A program made the position numbers and the translations under genes. The notes beneath the pieces were generated by a model that was given only the letters and a program-made list of their open reading frames with translations, was not told where the DNA came from and did no database searches. From Elysia crispata (Eukaryota; Mollusca; Gastropoda; Plakobranchidae), in the NCBI GenBank assembly GCA_033675545.1, contig JAWDGP010005780.1, forward strand, positions 82,501-146,500: a DNA stretch of 64,000 bases, given 5' to 3'. Within the stretch, counting starts at the first letter, position 1. Each line of letters begins with the position of its first letter. Positions 1 to 12,710 of this stretch are shown here, piece by piece.

Positions 1-189
1 TCCCCCCTTTTCCCAATCCTCTTTTGTTGCACACACAATGCAGCTGTATCAGTGTCCTGGTATCAGTGTCACTTGGTCGTTGACTTCCGACCTGTAAACT
101 TCGATAATAAAAGTATCTATACCTTGCATCGTCTTCTGTTCGATCTACTTAATCAACCTCAAACCCAACAACTACATCACGCAACAATC

Positions 190-530
190 ATGCAGTCATA
201 TTGGCAGTCACTGATATATTTGTTAATAAAACTAGAAACACTATAATATGATGATGTTGTTGGCAGTCATTGGTGTATTTGTTAAAACTAAAAATACTTT
301 ATGGTGATGAAGTTGGCAGATACTGATGTATTAGTTAAAACTAGAAATACTTTATGATGATGATGTTGGCAGATACAGATGTATTAATTTAAAACTAGAA
401 ATACATTATGATGATGATGTTGGCAGATACAGATGTATTAAGTTAAAACTAGAAATACATTATGATGATGTTGTTGGCAGACAATGATGTATAGTATTTG
501 TTAAAACTAGAGAAGCTCCAAACACTATCT
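190..530 (+). repeat. 54-bp tandem repeat (about 6 copies)
   Basis: TTGGCAG recurs at 201, 259, 313, 365, 420 and 474. Each copy carries GATGTATTAGTTAAAACTAG and an AATACTTTATGATGATG-like tail. The copies differ by a few substitutions and indels, so the array is old. Confidence 0.85.
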
Positions 531-1040
531 CTGCACGTCTCTTCGATGTACAGTGACATTTCTCTGAGACATGTCCCCTACCCGAGATGTAGTAAGGGTA
601 AACACTCCAATTATGAAATATGGGGTTGCAGGTTTGAGTCTGGGCTTTGTCAAGGGTGATATTGTGCTCTCTCTTCACACAAATGGAAGAAAATTGCCCT
701 TTTTATTTCCCGGACAAAAACCTGTTTGGAATTAAGCATTGATTCCTGAAAGACTCCCTAATGAGTTGGCGTAAGGGTTTGAAGCAGCCTGGCGGAGAAG
801 TTTTGTGAGCGGTTAGGGCATCTTTCTTAGCGTTACAGACAGAAGGTTGTGAACAGGCTTGGCAGGGCATAGCTTTATCAGCGAGACCTAACTTTCAAAC
901 CTGTCGACTTAGATATATATAGACTAGAAACATTGTGTATAGCTCACTTAATTCTATTTTGTTTTGAGGGTTTTTAAGAAATCATCTTAGAGTGAAGAAT
1001 TCTTTTTATTTCTTTATATCGTGTATTCAGATAAAATACC
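530..1040. other. No gene seen; weak SINE-like remnants
   Basis: Nothing codes. GGTTTGAGTCTGG near 630-642 and the GAGCGGTTAGGGCATC...GAAGGTTGTGAAC pair near 805-865 resemble worn tRNA-type promoter boxes. The stretch AGGGTAAACACTCCAATT near 596-613 has a near-identical partner at 1920-1937, so a dispersed repeat family is likely. Confidence 0.3.
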
Positions 1041-1041
1041 C

Positions 1042-1104
<63 letters not shown>

Positions 1105-1148
1105 AACACCTTTTCGCCTTTCCCTCCTCATTTTTTTTTTACTTTACT

Positions 1149-1199
<51 letters not shown>

Positions 1200-1246
1200 A
1201 ACACCTTTTCGCCTTTCCCTCCTCATTTTTTTTTTTTTACTTTATT

Positions 1247-1302
<56 letters not shown>
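1041..1302 (+). repeat. Composite (CT)n-(CA)n-linker repeat
   Basis: Three (CT)n tracts; the first two are each followed by (CA)n and then by a near-identical unique linker (AACACCTTTTCGCCTTTCCC then a poly-T). The unit of roughly 105 bp is therefore duplicated as a whole, and is more than a simple microsatellite. Confidence 0.9.
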
Positions 1303-1307
<5 letters not shown>

Positions 1308-2220
1308 CCCACATCTCTGTATGATCCCTAGAATGGTTTTCATGATGCCATAAACCCCGCATTTTTTCAGCCAAACTTTCTTCGATTCATTATCAGGCAG
1401 TTAAAACGTCTCTGACCCAATGATCAAAGATTCTATCTCTGTGACTCACCCTTCCCATCCATCCCTCCATGGCCATGCCCCACTTTCCCCTCCCGATCTG
1501 TCCTGATTGTTATGCAACTTTAAATGGGGAGTTCCGCTATGTTATTTTGGGCTCGTCCCAGCTATCCTCTCAGAGGTCTGACGGGATACTTCCATCCAGC
1601 TAGTTAGTGAGGTCATCATTATAAGCTCGCCTCAACCTTCCCCCAGTCAATGCTAGCGCCAGTGGTGACGAAATCAATTTTAACCCCTGGTGGTACCGCT
1701 TTACTTTACTATCTTCATTGTTATGAGTTCGAATCCAAATGCTTTTACAACATAAAAGGCCATCTGTTAAATCTCTTGCCCTGAGATTTGAGAGGATTTC
1801 CCTTCACGGGTTCGAGCCATGTTAGCACGGGTGGATGAGTCCAGTGCACGCTTTATGATTTCATGTGTAGAGTACCTGACGGGGGCTTTTAGACTAACAT
1901 GATCTGAGCTATCATGTAACAGGGCAAACACTCCAATTCAACACATGTCTCACCCACTTCATTAAATTGCCTCCACGCAAATAGTGCGCTCTCATTTTTT
2001 TTTCTGTACTCTATGCCTGTTACAAAGAAAACTGAAAGGAATCAATAAAATCTGCTAACATTTTAAGCGGTTAGTGTCAGGCTTGTAATGAGATTGCCTT
2101 TGGGTATGTCCCGATCTGAGCACAGAATACCAAACATATTATTCTTCACAATGTTCTTCTCACTATCAACCTCTCTATTCGTGGAAATTATTTCACGATG
2201 AGTTACAAACAAATAAATGT

Positions 2221-2225
<5 letters not shown>
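1303..2225. other. No gene seen; one tRNA-like B box
   Basis: No supported frame. GGGTTCGAGCC at about 1819-1829 is a perfect pol III B box, but no clean A box or tRNA stems were found upstream. It is probably part of the same SINE family as the remnant near 600. Confidence 0.3.

Positions 2226-2265
<40 letters not shown>
2226..2265 (+). repeat. (TG)n microsatellite
   Basis: About 20 uninterrupted TG units, capable of forming Z-DNA. Confidence 0.95.
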
Positions 2266-2266
<1 letters not shown>

Positions 2267-2378
2267 AACTCGAACTTTCAAGATCCCTCTTGACTTCTAC
2301 CTTTGACCCATTCTGTATAATAAAAACATTTTTTGAAACAAAATATGATTTACCAATTCAAACAAACGTTTTCGAAGT

Positions 2379-2540
2379 CTCGGATGGCTCAGTAGGCAGA
2401 GCATGGAGCTGACACTGTGGAGGCCTCGGCGCGAATCCCTAGCTCATAGCCAAACGGTAAGGTAAGGTTGGACCACATCTAACTAGCCCTAACCTGGCTG
2501 CACATACAGCTTCCGCTACCGTGTGAGACTCATCGGGCAG
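2379..2540 (+). mobile_element. tRNA-derived SINE-like repeat
   Basis: An A-box-like TGGCTCAGTAGGCAGAGCA at 2385-2403 is followed 23 nt later by a B-box-like CGGCGCGAATCCC at 2426-2439, the spacing of a tRNA gene. No full cloverleaf or acceptor stem closes, so this is the head of a SINE and not a tRNA gene. The following 100 bp (ACCACATCTAACTAGCC...) is probably the SINE body. Confidence 0.5.
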
Positions 2541-2565
2541 CTATGAGAAGATAAAACTGGACAGT

Positions 2566-2888
2566 AAAATATGAGATTTCCTAAATCGTCACCACAGTTG
2601 GCGAGAAATATAATATAAGATTTCCTACATCGTCATCACAGTTGGCGAGAAAACAGGAGATTTCCTACATCGTCACCACAGTTGGCGAGAAAATAATTAT
2701 GACATTTCCTACATCGTCATTACAATTGGACAAAAAACCGGAGATTTCCTACATCGTCATCACAGCTGGAAAGAAAACCGGAGATTTCTTACATCGTCAC
2801 CACAATTGGCGAGAAAACCGGAGATTTCCTACATCGTCACCACAGTTGTCGAGAAAACCGGAGATTACCTACATCGTCATCACAGTTG
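2566..2888 (+). repeat. 40-bp minisatellite (8 copies)
   Basis: Unit approximately GAGATTTCCTACATCGTCAC plus CACAGTTGGCGAGAAAACCG. The copies are degenerate at the CAC/CAT and GGC/GTC positions. The plus strand reads through as a frame, but that follows from repeat composition and is not gene evidence. Confidence 0.9.
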
Positions 2889-3708
2889 CGAATGTGATAA
2901 ACTTAAGGATAAACTTCGACATTTATAGGTATATCATCGGAATCGGCCACCTAAGAATGGCGCCATATGAATTACATAGTTAATATATATCGTAAAAAGA
3001 CAACAAACAAACATATACTTATATAACAGAAAAATAATATAAGATTTTCAAAATCAAAATCACGGTTGCCAGCAATGTTATGTGAGCTACTCAGTATTTT
3101 CTTTAATTTACTTTTTTTGTTGTTTTTTTTTTCAAAAGAAAGAAAACGTATAAAATACCAAAGACACCCTCCTTTTATTATGTGGGTCTCTAGAAACGCA
3201 TTATCTCTTTTTTGTAGTGTGAACCCAAGATTTGTGTAACCCTCGCGAACCTGTCTCTTGTGTGTATTTCCGTCGCTTTGGGAAGCACTAATTGAACTTG
3301 GTTCAACTTGGTTTTTCTCTTGGGCTCATCTCAAAATAAACCAGGAAAAAAACCGCAGAGGAGCGGGTAAGATTTGTGGGACAAGGCCAATGTATTGTTA
3401 TTCACAAAGTGAAAAATGAAAGGAAAAGATTGTACGGGTGAGTTGCAAGTTCTAAAGGTATGGGATTGGAGAACGGTAGGGGGAAATAGGGAGCGATTAA
3501 AGGTGATGATTGGACGGAGGGTTCAAGCTAGTAGTACTATCAAAGCGTTCCATACGGCAGTTGTAAATTTATTCTAATCCTAAGCTGGAGATTGCCGGAC
3601 ACTTCATTCTGGTCATCCTTTGCGCCAACTAAATTGTTCGGATTCGTGAGTGGCCAATGCCGACACGAGATAAGCTGAAACAGGGTTTAGTTGGACATTT
3701 CCCTTCCT
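2889..3708. other. No gene or repeat of note
   Basis: About 820 bp of unremarkable AT-rich DNA. No frame or structural RNA could be supported. Confidence 0.4.
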
Positions 3709-4258
<550 letters not shown>

Positions 4259-5750
4259 TCCGCTCACATACATTAACTCTCTCTATCTCTGTATGTCTTT
4301 CACTCACTCTGAATACCACACTGAGAGAGATCCCCCACTGGTCCACTCGCCTCAACAACGACCGTGAACTTATAACCTTCTAATCCTAGACAGGATAATC
4401 CGCAAAATTAGTGCCGCGTCCACCGCCACTCAGCTTTACTGGCCATTGCCCAGTTCTAGATAGCCTGACCATCATAATGGAAGCGTGCCCGAGGCAGCTG
4501 CCGTAATCCCCGCATTCTGTTTCTGTCAACAGGGGCGACACTTACGGCTAAGTAAGAAGAGAGAGTCAGTGTGAGTCTTCGAATATGTCTCCTTTTAGTG
4601 TGCGAGTTTTGGCTTTGAGGATATTACAACATGGTGGTTGACCATCAACGGAAATATTCCATTATTTTCACTCTCAGATTTTCCTCTCTTCTCTACTGTC
4701 GTCTCGTGTGCATTCACACCTAGCTTTCTTCACTGTTCTTTACACAACTCTTATCTTTTTTTTCCTTCTTTTGCTTCTTTCATCCAATAATTATTCCTCT
4801 TACTTATTTCTCCTCATTATCATTTATCACCCCGTGTTTTCAGTTCTCCTAAACTAGATCTATTACCGTTATCAAGATGGTCGCAGCTTTAAGTAAAATA
4901 CTGCAAAAAAATGTGCGAACGTTAGACAAGCACCAGAAAGAAATAAACAAAAGATCTCCTTAATTCGATGCCATCTCTTTAACATAGATCTATAATGGGA
5001 ATCACACGTCACGTGATACTGCCCGGAGCAAACGAGAAATTAGTGACACCCGCTGCCTTGTTCAAAGCACTAGGGAAAGTTTATTAAAAAAAAAAAAAAA
5101 ATAAAAAAAACCAGGCCAAATCTTCCTCTTGAGATTGTAGATGTAAAGAAACGGTAACCCAAGTATCCTTCAAAAAATGACGTTTTTGTTTTGAACGACA
5201 GGTAGCATCTCGTACAGAAATCTGAGGTTTCGCAGGAAAGGCTTACGGGCCCTACGCTAGGCTACGATATTATATCTTTAGACTGACCGACATCATTTGC
5301 CTAAACTCCTCCAACCCAGCGGTACGTAGCATAATCGCTTTTCGCAAACATGCTAGCCCTCTCACCGAGAACGTAACTGTTATGTTATTGTTACATGATG
5401 ACTGCCAGCGATGCTCTAATGCTACCGGTACTGAGTACTAGCCTGGACCAGGTGCAAGCGCGCTATGGAGAGTGTGTTTCCACTGCTCCACTGCATGCTC
5501 ACACAGTTAGATTACATAACAATCACATGATCCGAGACAGTTTTACCAGCAGCTGAAGATTTCACTGGTCTAAACAGCTGACCAGACTGACCAGGCCTAA
5601 TGCTCGCTTGCGGCTTCCGATGTAAACAACGCAGGCCGATTTGCACACGTCACTAGGGAAACCACGTGTTTGTTACGTTATGACTCATGCTTACGGTACG
5701 TAACTCAATCTGCGAAACATGGCTATATATCTGAATATAGAGAGACAGGT
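4259..5750. other. No gene seen
   Basis: About 1.5 kb without a convincing frame, RNA gene or repeat beyond a short poly-A at 5084-5110. Confidence 0.4.
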
Positions 5751-5971
5751 AGGGGAATGACAGGGAATAGAGCGGCCAGGGAGGGGAATGACAGGGAATA
5801 GAGCGGCCAGGGAGGGGAATGACAGGGAATAGAGCCGACAGGGAGGGGAATGACAGGGAATAGACCCGACAGGGAGGGGAATGACAGGGAATAGAGCCGA
5901 CAGGGAGGGGAATGACAGGGAATAGACCCGACAGGGAGGGGAATGACAGGGAATAGAGCGGACATGCACAA
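5751..5971 (+). repeat. 31-bp minisatellite (7 copies) with alternating variants
   Basis: GGGAATGACAGGGAATAGA recurs every 31 bp. The variable part goes GCGGCC, GCGGCC, GCCGAC, CCCGAC, GCCGAC, CCCGAC, GCGGAC, so the middle of the array alternates with a 62-bp period. Confidence 0.9.
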
Positions 5972-6050
5972 CGCCAGTCCTGACACCCGATAGGGCAGCA
6001 CGGGAGGAATGTTGGAAAGTCCTGCAAAGTGAACGACCAATTCTGGAGCT

Positions 6051-6102
<52 letters not shown>

Positions 6103-6190
6103 AGAAAGAGCGAGAGAGAGAGAGAAAGAGCGATAGAGAGAGAGAGAGAGCGAGAGAGCGAGAGAGAGAAAGAGCGAGAGAGAGAGAGAC
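6051..6190 (+). repeat. (GA)n microsatellite with CGAGAG interruptions
   Basis: About 140 bp of GA repeat with GAGCGAGAG and GAAAGAGC variants; the Ser/Leu-rich minus-strand frame through it is an artefact. Confidence 0.95.
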
Positions 6191-6472
6191 CTGACGGAGG
6201 CTCTGCTGCTATCGGTCCGGGGTGGTTTGGGCGGATCTTGGTTAGCAATTTACTCCCCTCCACACACATGCACACACTTTTTACACACACATACACCTTT
6301 TGTTGTATACACTCGTTTACATTGGTAATCTGGTAGCAGCCGGCCGTTAGTATGGTCTTTTGTTTTCCCGTTTCATGGTCCACACTGTAATACGTTATTG
6401 CATTATGTTCCATAAATTCCTTTTCTCTTCCATATAATTTTTTTTTTAAATATACAACTTTAGGGGGTTGGT

Positions 6473-6496
6473 GGGGGGGGGGGGGGGGGGAGGGGG
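6473..6496 (+). repeat. Poly-G run
   Basis: Around 17 consecutive G within GGTGGG...AGGGGG, a potential G-quadruplex on the plus strand. Confidence 0.9.
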
Positions 6497-6617
6497 TTTA
6501 AAAGGCTGCTTGTTCTTCACGATTAGAAGATCTTAGCGGGCAGACGTTATACCCTCTCGTCTGCCCATATAGATAGAAAAAGTACGATGTCACAGTCGGT
6601 TCTTAACAATCTAATGG

Positions 6618-6905
6618 AGATAGTTGGATAGATAGATGGTAGGTAGATCGATAGATAGATAGATAAATAGATAGATAGATAGATAGATAGATCAATAGAT
6701 AGATAGATAGATAGATAGAAAATAGATAGATAGATGGTTAGATAGATAGAGAGATAGATAGACAGGCAGATAGATAGAAAGGTAGATAGGTAGGTAGATA
6801 GATAGACAGACAAATGGGAAAATAGATAGATCACTTGATAGATGGATGTATAGATAGGTAAATCATTAGATAGATAGATGGTAGATAGATAGATAAGTAG
6901 GTGGG
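6618..6905 (+). repeat. (GATA)n microsatellite
   Basis: About 290 bp of GATA with GGTA, GACA and AATA variants. A shorter TATC-type relative lies at 10895-10960. Confidence 0.95.
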
Positions 6906-8118
6906 AGGAAAAATAAACGGATAGAAACATAAACAGATACATAGATCAAGAAACAGACTATTTATAAGCTTACTCCTTATCTTTTCACCTATCTATCAAC
7001 AGATCCACCTATCCATCTATCAATTAATTCACCTTCCTCAGATTTTCCCTTGACTTTACTGCAACCGTCCATTTTCCAATTTCTAACGGTTTAGTATCCC
7101 AATCCACAATCATCTAGGTTTATTTTATAATCTCGCCATGACATCATCTTGTTGTGCGAAGGCCTCGTCCGAACCTTTTCCTCCCCGCTCCGTAGCTGCA
7201 GCCGCTCTCTCCATCCATATCCTCCTAATGGGATGAGCCCGCAAACAAAATAATAGAGTCCCAAGGGGAGATAACCCGGGTTCTCCTTGCCCGCGGATTG
7301 CCTGCACTTGATATTCATAATTTTATTAGGGTTATTTTCCCGGAGCCCGCGCTTGTTTACACGATCGCGCTAATCTAGATCTAGATCTGGGCGGCGAGTA
7401 GGGGGCAGGGAGCAGAGAGTAGCCTCGCTTGTTGATACTCGATGCATCGAAGCTTATAGCGGCTGGGATAGAGTGTGTGTGTGTGTGTGGTCGTAATAGC
7501 GGTAGAAAGAAAAAGTAAGGGGAAGATGGGGGGGGGGGGGGGGGAGGGGGGAGGTTAAGAGTTGTTCATGGATTTTCATATGTTTTCAGGAAGAATATCG
7601 AATGGTTATGAGAGAGGACGCATACATTATTTTGCCGACCGGGATGAGAGAAGGTGTGAGATTAGAGAGTAGTCTAGTTTGATAAGATACAATTAGAAAA
7701 ACAAAACAAAAAAAGAAAAAAGAAAAAAGAAAAAAGAAAGAACTGTGTAACGTGATTCTAGTTGGAAATCTGGGAAACATCATAGACAATTTAACCTAGG
7801 ATAGGTTAATTTAAATACATTTGTGAAAAAGAGGAGGAAAGGGGGGGTGGGGTGGGGGCAGTTAAAATGGCAGAAAGTGAAATGACACCCCCCAACCCCC
7901 CCACCCCTCAACCCCCTTGCAGGTCGGAGTAAAATGATACAGGCCTTCACATCATAACTGTTAGAATGGAAATTTAAAAAAATGGCCACTTGGTTGATTG
8001 ATTGATTGATTGATTTCGACAAACAGCCTAATCTGGTCGGAAAAAACTATTATTGCCTTGAAAAAATAGGACACCTTGGGTTAAAAGAATTTCATTTTAT
8101 ATCGGTATGCCTGCTTGG
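6906..8118. other. No gene seen; G-rich and relatively CpG-rich stretch
   Basis: 7140-7400 is richer in GC and CpG than its surroundings (CCCGCGG, CGATCGCGC) and ends in CTAGATCTAGATCTGG, the motif also found upstream of the three genes here. G runs occur at 7529-7556 and 7839-7857. A promoter is possible, but no adjacent gene was found. Confidence 0.3.
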
Positions 8119-10768
8119 CTCTTGACCCACCTGTCTTTATGTCTCTCTCTATATTTTCCCAACTCGACTCTTGACCCACCTGTCTTTATATCTCTCTCTA
8201 TATTTTCCCAACTCGACTCTTGACCCACCTGTCTTTATATCTCTCTCTATATTTTCCCAACTCGACTCTTGACCCACCTGTCTTTATATCTCTCTCTATA
8301 TTTTCCCAACTCGACTCTTGACCCACCTGTCTTTATGTCTCTCTCTATATTTTCCCAACTCGACTCTTGACCCACCTGTCTTTATGTCTCTCTCTATATT
8401 TTCCCAACTCGACTCTTGACCCACCTGTCTTTATGTCTCTCTCTATATTTTCCCAACTCGGCTCTTGACCCACCTGTCTTTATGTCTCTCTCTATATTTT
8501 CCCAACTCGACTCTTGACCCACCTGTCTTTATGTCTCTCTCTATATTTTCCCAACTCGACTCTTGACCCACCTGTCTTTATGTCTTTCTCTATATTTTCC
8601 CAACTCGACTCTTGACCCACCTGTTTTTATATCTCTCTCTATATTTTCTCAACTCGGCTCTTGATCCACCTGTCTTTATGTCTCTCTCTATATTTTCCCA
8701 ACTCGACTCTTGACCCACCTGTCTTTATGTCTCTCTATATATTTTCCCAACTCGACTCTTGACCCACCTGTCTTTATGTCTCTCTCTATATTTTCCCAAC
8801 TCGACTCTTGACCCACCTGTCTTTATGTCTCTCTCTATATTTTCCCAACTCGGCTCTTGACCCACCTGTCTTTATGTCTCTCTCTATATTTTCCCAACTC
8901 GGCTCTTGACCCACCTGTCTTTATGTCTCTCTCTATATTTTCCCAACTCGACTCTTGACCCACCTGTCTTTATGTCTCTCTCTATATTTTCCCAACTCGG
9001 CTCTTGACCCACCTGTCTTTATGTCTCTCTCTATATTTTCCCAACTCGGCTCTTGACCCACCTGTCTTTATGTCTCTCTCTATATTTTCCCAACTCGACT
9101 CTTGACCCACCTGTCTTTATGTCTCTCTCTATATTTTCCCAACTCGACTCTTGACCCACCTGTCTTTATGTCTCTCTCTGTATTTTCCCAACTCGACTCT
9201 TGACCCACCTGTCTTTATGTCTCTCTCTATATTTTCCCAACTCGGCTCTTGACCCACCTGTCTTTATGTCTCTCTCTATATTTTCCCAACTCGGCTCTTG
9301 ACCCACCTGTCTTTATGTCTCTCTCTATATTTTCCCAACTCGACTCTTGACCCACCTGTCTTTATGTCTCTCTCTATATTTTCCCAACTCGGCTCTTGAC
9401 CCACCTGTCTTTATGGCTCTCTATATATTTTCCCAACTCGGCTCTTGACCCACCTGTCTTTATATCTCTCTCTATATTTTCCCAACTCGACTCTTGACCC
9501 ACCTGTCTTTATGTCTCTCTCTGTATTTTCCCAACTCGGCTCTTGACCCACCTGTCTTTATGTCTCTCTCTATATTTTCCCAACTCGACTCTTGACCCAC
9601 CTGTCTTTATGTCTCTCTCTATATTTTCCCAACTCGGCTCTTGACCCACCTGTCTTTATGTCTCTCTCTATATTTTCCCAACTCGGCTCTTGACCCACCT
9701 CTCTTTATATCTCTCTCTATATTTTCCCAACTCGACTCTTGACCCACCTGTCTTTATGTCTCTCTCTGTATTTTCCCAACTCGACTCTTGACCCACCTGT
9801 CTTTATGTCTCTCTCTATATTTTCCCAACCCGACTCTTGACCCACCTGTCTTTATGTCTCTCTCTATATTTTCCCAACTCGACTCTTGACCCACCTGTCT
9901 TTATGTCTCTCTCTGTATTTTCCCAACTCGGCTCTTGACCCACCTGTCTTTATGTCTCTCTCTATATTTTCCCAACTCGGCTCTTGACCCACCTGTCTTT
10001 ATGTCTCTCTCTATATTTTCCCAACTCGACTCTTGACCCACCTGTCTTTATGTCTCTCTCTATATTTTCCCAACTCGGCTCTTGACCAACCTGTCTTTAT
10101 GTCTTTCTCTGTATTTTCCCAACTCGACTCTTGACCCACCTGTCTTTATGTCTCTCTCTGTATTTTCCCAACTCGGCTCTTGACCCACCTGTCTTTATGT
10201 CTCTCTCTATATTTTCCCAGCTCGGCTCTTGACCCACCTGTTTTTATATCTCTCTCTATATTTTCTCAACTCGGCTCTTGACCCCCCCGTCTTTATGTCT
10301 AATTCTCTATATTTTCCCAACTCGACTCTTGACCCACCTGTCTTTATGTCTCTCTCTATATTTTCCCAACTCGGCTCTTGACCCACCTGTCTTTATATCT
10401 CTCTCTATATTTTCCCAACTCGGCTCTTGACCCACCTGTCTTTATATCTCTCTCTATATTTTCCCAACTCGGCTCTTGACCCACCTGTCTTTATGTCTAA
10501 TTCTCTATATTTTCCCAACTCGGCTCTTGACCCACCTGTCTTTATATCTCTCTATATATTTTCCCAACTCGACTCTTGACCCACCTGTCTTTATGTCTCT
10601 CTCTATATTTTCCCAACTCGACTCTTGACCCACCTGTCTTTATGTCTCTCTCTGTATTTTCCCAACTCGACTCTTGACCCACCTGTCTTTATGTCTCTCT
10701 CTGTATTTTCCCAACTCGGCTCTTGACCCACCTGTCTTTATATCTTTCTATATATTTTCACAAACTCT
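8119..10768 (+). repeat. 49-bp satellite array (about 54 copies)
   Basis: Unit approximately CTCTTGACCCACCTGTCTTT + ATGTCTCTCTCTATATTTTC + CCAACTCGA. Spacing is exactly 49 bp over most of the array, with a few AATTCTCT insertions near 10300 and 10500. Copies differ mainly at two sites: ATGTCT/ATATCT and ACTCGA/ACTCGG. No coding potential. Copy identity is high, so the array has been homogenised recently. Confidence 0.97.
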
Positions 10769-10988
10769 TCATCGATGTGATTCCGTGCCAATCTATGAAG
10801 TTTTAACCTTCTCTCCATATCCAGCTTTGTATCTACTTCTTCATCACATTTATCCATTCATCCAGGTCCACTTGTGTGTCTAGCTTGACATTTTCCCGTC
10901 TATCTAACTATTTACCTACCTATCTAATTGTCTATCTATCTGTTCATCTATCTATCCACGTTAGTCCCGATTAAGCTCACAAAGCCGC

Positions 10989-10990
<2 letters not shown>

Positions 10991-11061
<71 letters not shown>

Positions 11062-11140
11062 TTTCTCTCTCTCTTTCTCTCTCTTTCTCTCGCTCACTCT
11101 CTCTTTCTCTTTCTCACTCTCTATCTCTCTCTCTTTCTCA

Positions 11141-11172
<32 letters not shown>

Positions 11173-11183
11173 CTCTCTCTATC
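10991..11183 (+). repeat. (CT)n microsatellite
   Basis: About 190 bp of CT with TTTCTC and CACTCT interruptions. Confidence 0.95.
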
Positions 11184-11475
11184 TGAGGCTCAAAAGAAAC
11201 AGGCATATAATTTTATAATTATGGTACAAAAAAAAAGGAAACAACACAACTATAGATTTAACGTATAAACGTTTTGCCATTAATGCGGCTTTATAACAAA
11301 TGTACAAAAGGGAAAAATATATTCGTAATTAAAAAGTTGAGTACCTGTCTTTTTGTTGTTGATTTTTTTAGCCCCTGTATTTTACTATTTACAGATACAC
11401 ATGCATCCTTTTGATTCCTTTGTAATTAACAAGTTGTCCTCCAAGTGTGGTGTTTTTTCCTTGGCTTTCTGTTTG

Positions 11476-11479
<4 letters not shown>

Positions 11480-11545
<66 letters not shown>
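11480..11545 (+). repeat. (CT)n microsatellite
   Basis: 33 uninterrupted CT units, just downstream of the candidate last exon of the DNAAF8-like gene. Confidence 0.95.
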
Positions 11546-11548
<3 letters not shown>

Positions 11549-11604
11549 AAATTTTTCACACGACCCGACGAAGTAAACAAGTGTCAGTGACCTCTGGGAC
11601 ATAC

Positions 11605-11754
11605 CTATACCCAGGCAAGTGCACAAAGGATTGACCAAGTTTCCACCCAGCATGCACTTCTTATCCTCAAATTAAGCGGAGAGCAACCTGCTGTTTTCCC
11701 GGAAGAAGCCTCCAGCTGCACGGCACTAAGGCATGCTGGGTAAGCCGAAGTTGC
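11605..11754 (-). CDS. Candidate terminal exon of the DNAAF8-like gene
   Basis: Exon 29 ends in phase 0 at a strong donor (CAG|GTGAGT), so at least one more exon is needed. Here an acceptor preceded by a pyrimidine-rich tract opens a phase-0 frame of 49 codons ending in TAG. The start (ATSAYPACLSAVQL) can be aligned with the last helix region of the NDPK fold after residue 1806, which favours this exon. A competing choice is an acceptor at 11976 that gives only four codons (RKLS) before TGA, with a minus-strand AATAAA about 100 nt further on at 11858-11863. I saw no canonical poly(A) signal just downstream of the 150-nt candidate. Confidence 0.35.
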   Translation of the reverse strand, partial: ATSAYPACLSAVQLEASSGKTAGCSPLNLRIRSACWVETWSILCALAWV

Positions 11755-12164
11755 CTGGTGCGTGGCAGGGTGCCAGAAAGGTTAATATCGTGACAAGAAT
11801 TCATATTTTTGTTTGTTTTCTTTTAACTCTGTATTTGTTTGCTTTTTAAAAAAATGGTTTATTTTGGGGAGTTGGTTTTTTTGTGTTTTTTTTTCTGCTT
11901 TTGTTGTAGGCAGATTTCTTTCACATTTCGCCGGCAACACATAGCGGAAGTTCACGAGCTATCAAGACAGTTTTCGCTGCATCCATCAACAAGACAAATT
12001 ACAGACTGTGAAAAAACATGTGGTTGGTTTCATCTAATTCATGCACCCACCCAGAGCACACGGTGTGAAAGAACCCATTTACAATAACACAAAACAGAAA
12101 CTGCTTGTAAAATTTTCAGCAAACTACCTAGCCTATACTCTCACCCACAGGACTGAAGTGGTAA

Positions 12165-12697
12165 ACGAAAACATCACCTAGACACAACGACTCTCTCCCC
12201 TGACTCACAAGACACACCAAACACAGAGCTGACACGGCTTCTGTATCAGACCAACTGTAAACATCACCTAGACACGACGTCTCTCTCCTGACTCACAAGA
12301 CACACCAAACACAGAGCTGACACGGCTTCTGTATCAGACCAACTGTAAACATCACCTAGACACGACGTCTCTCTCCTGACTCACAAGACACACCAAACAC
12401 AGAGCTGACACGGCTTCTGTATCAGACCAACTGTAAACATCACCTAGACACGACGTCTCTCTCCTGACTCACAAGACACACCAAACACAGAGCTGACACT
12501 GCTTCTGTATCAGACCAACTGTAAACATCACCTAGACACGACGTCTCTCTCCTGACTCACAAGACACACCAAACACAGAGCTGACACGGCTTCTGTATCA
12601 GACCAACTGTAAACATCACCTAGACACGACTTCTCTCTCCTGACTCACAAGACACCTCTTGTACAGAGCTGACACTGCTTCTGTATCAGACCAACTG
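12165..12697 (+). repeat. 88-bp minisatellite (6 copies) next to exon 29
   Basis: AAACATCACCTAGACACGAC recurs every 88 bp with GTCTCTCTCCTGACTCACAA and CAGAGCTGACACGGCTTCTG in each unit. The array ends about 14 bp from the splice donor of exon 29 of the DNAAF8-like gene. Confidence 0.92.
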
Positions 12698-12710
12698 AAG
12701 CCCCACTCAC

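Noticed and set aside
2379..2450. A functional tRNA gene
   Set aside because: A and B boxes are present, but acceptor, anticodon and T stems do not pair; it is better explained as a SINE head. The same applies to 58366 and 55548.
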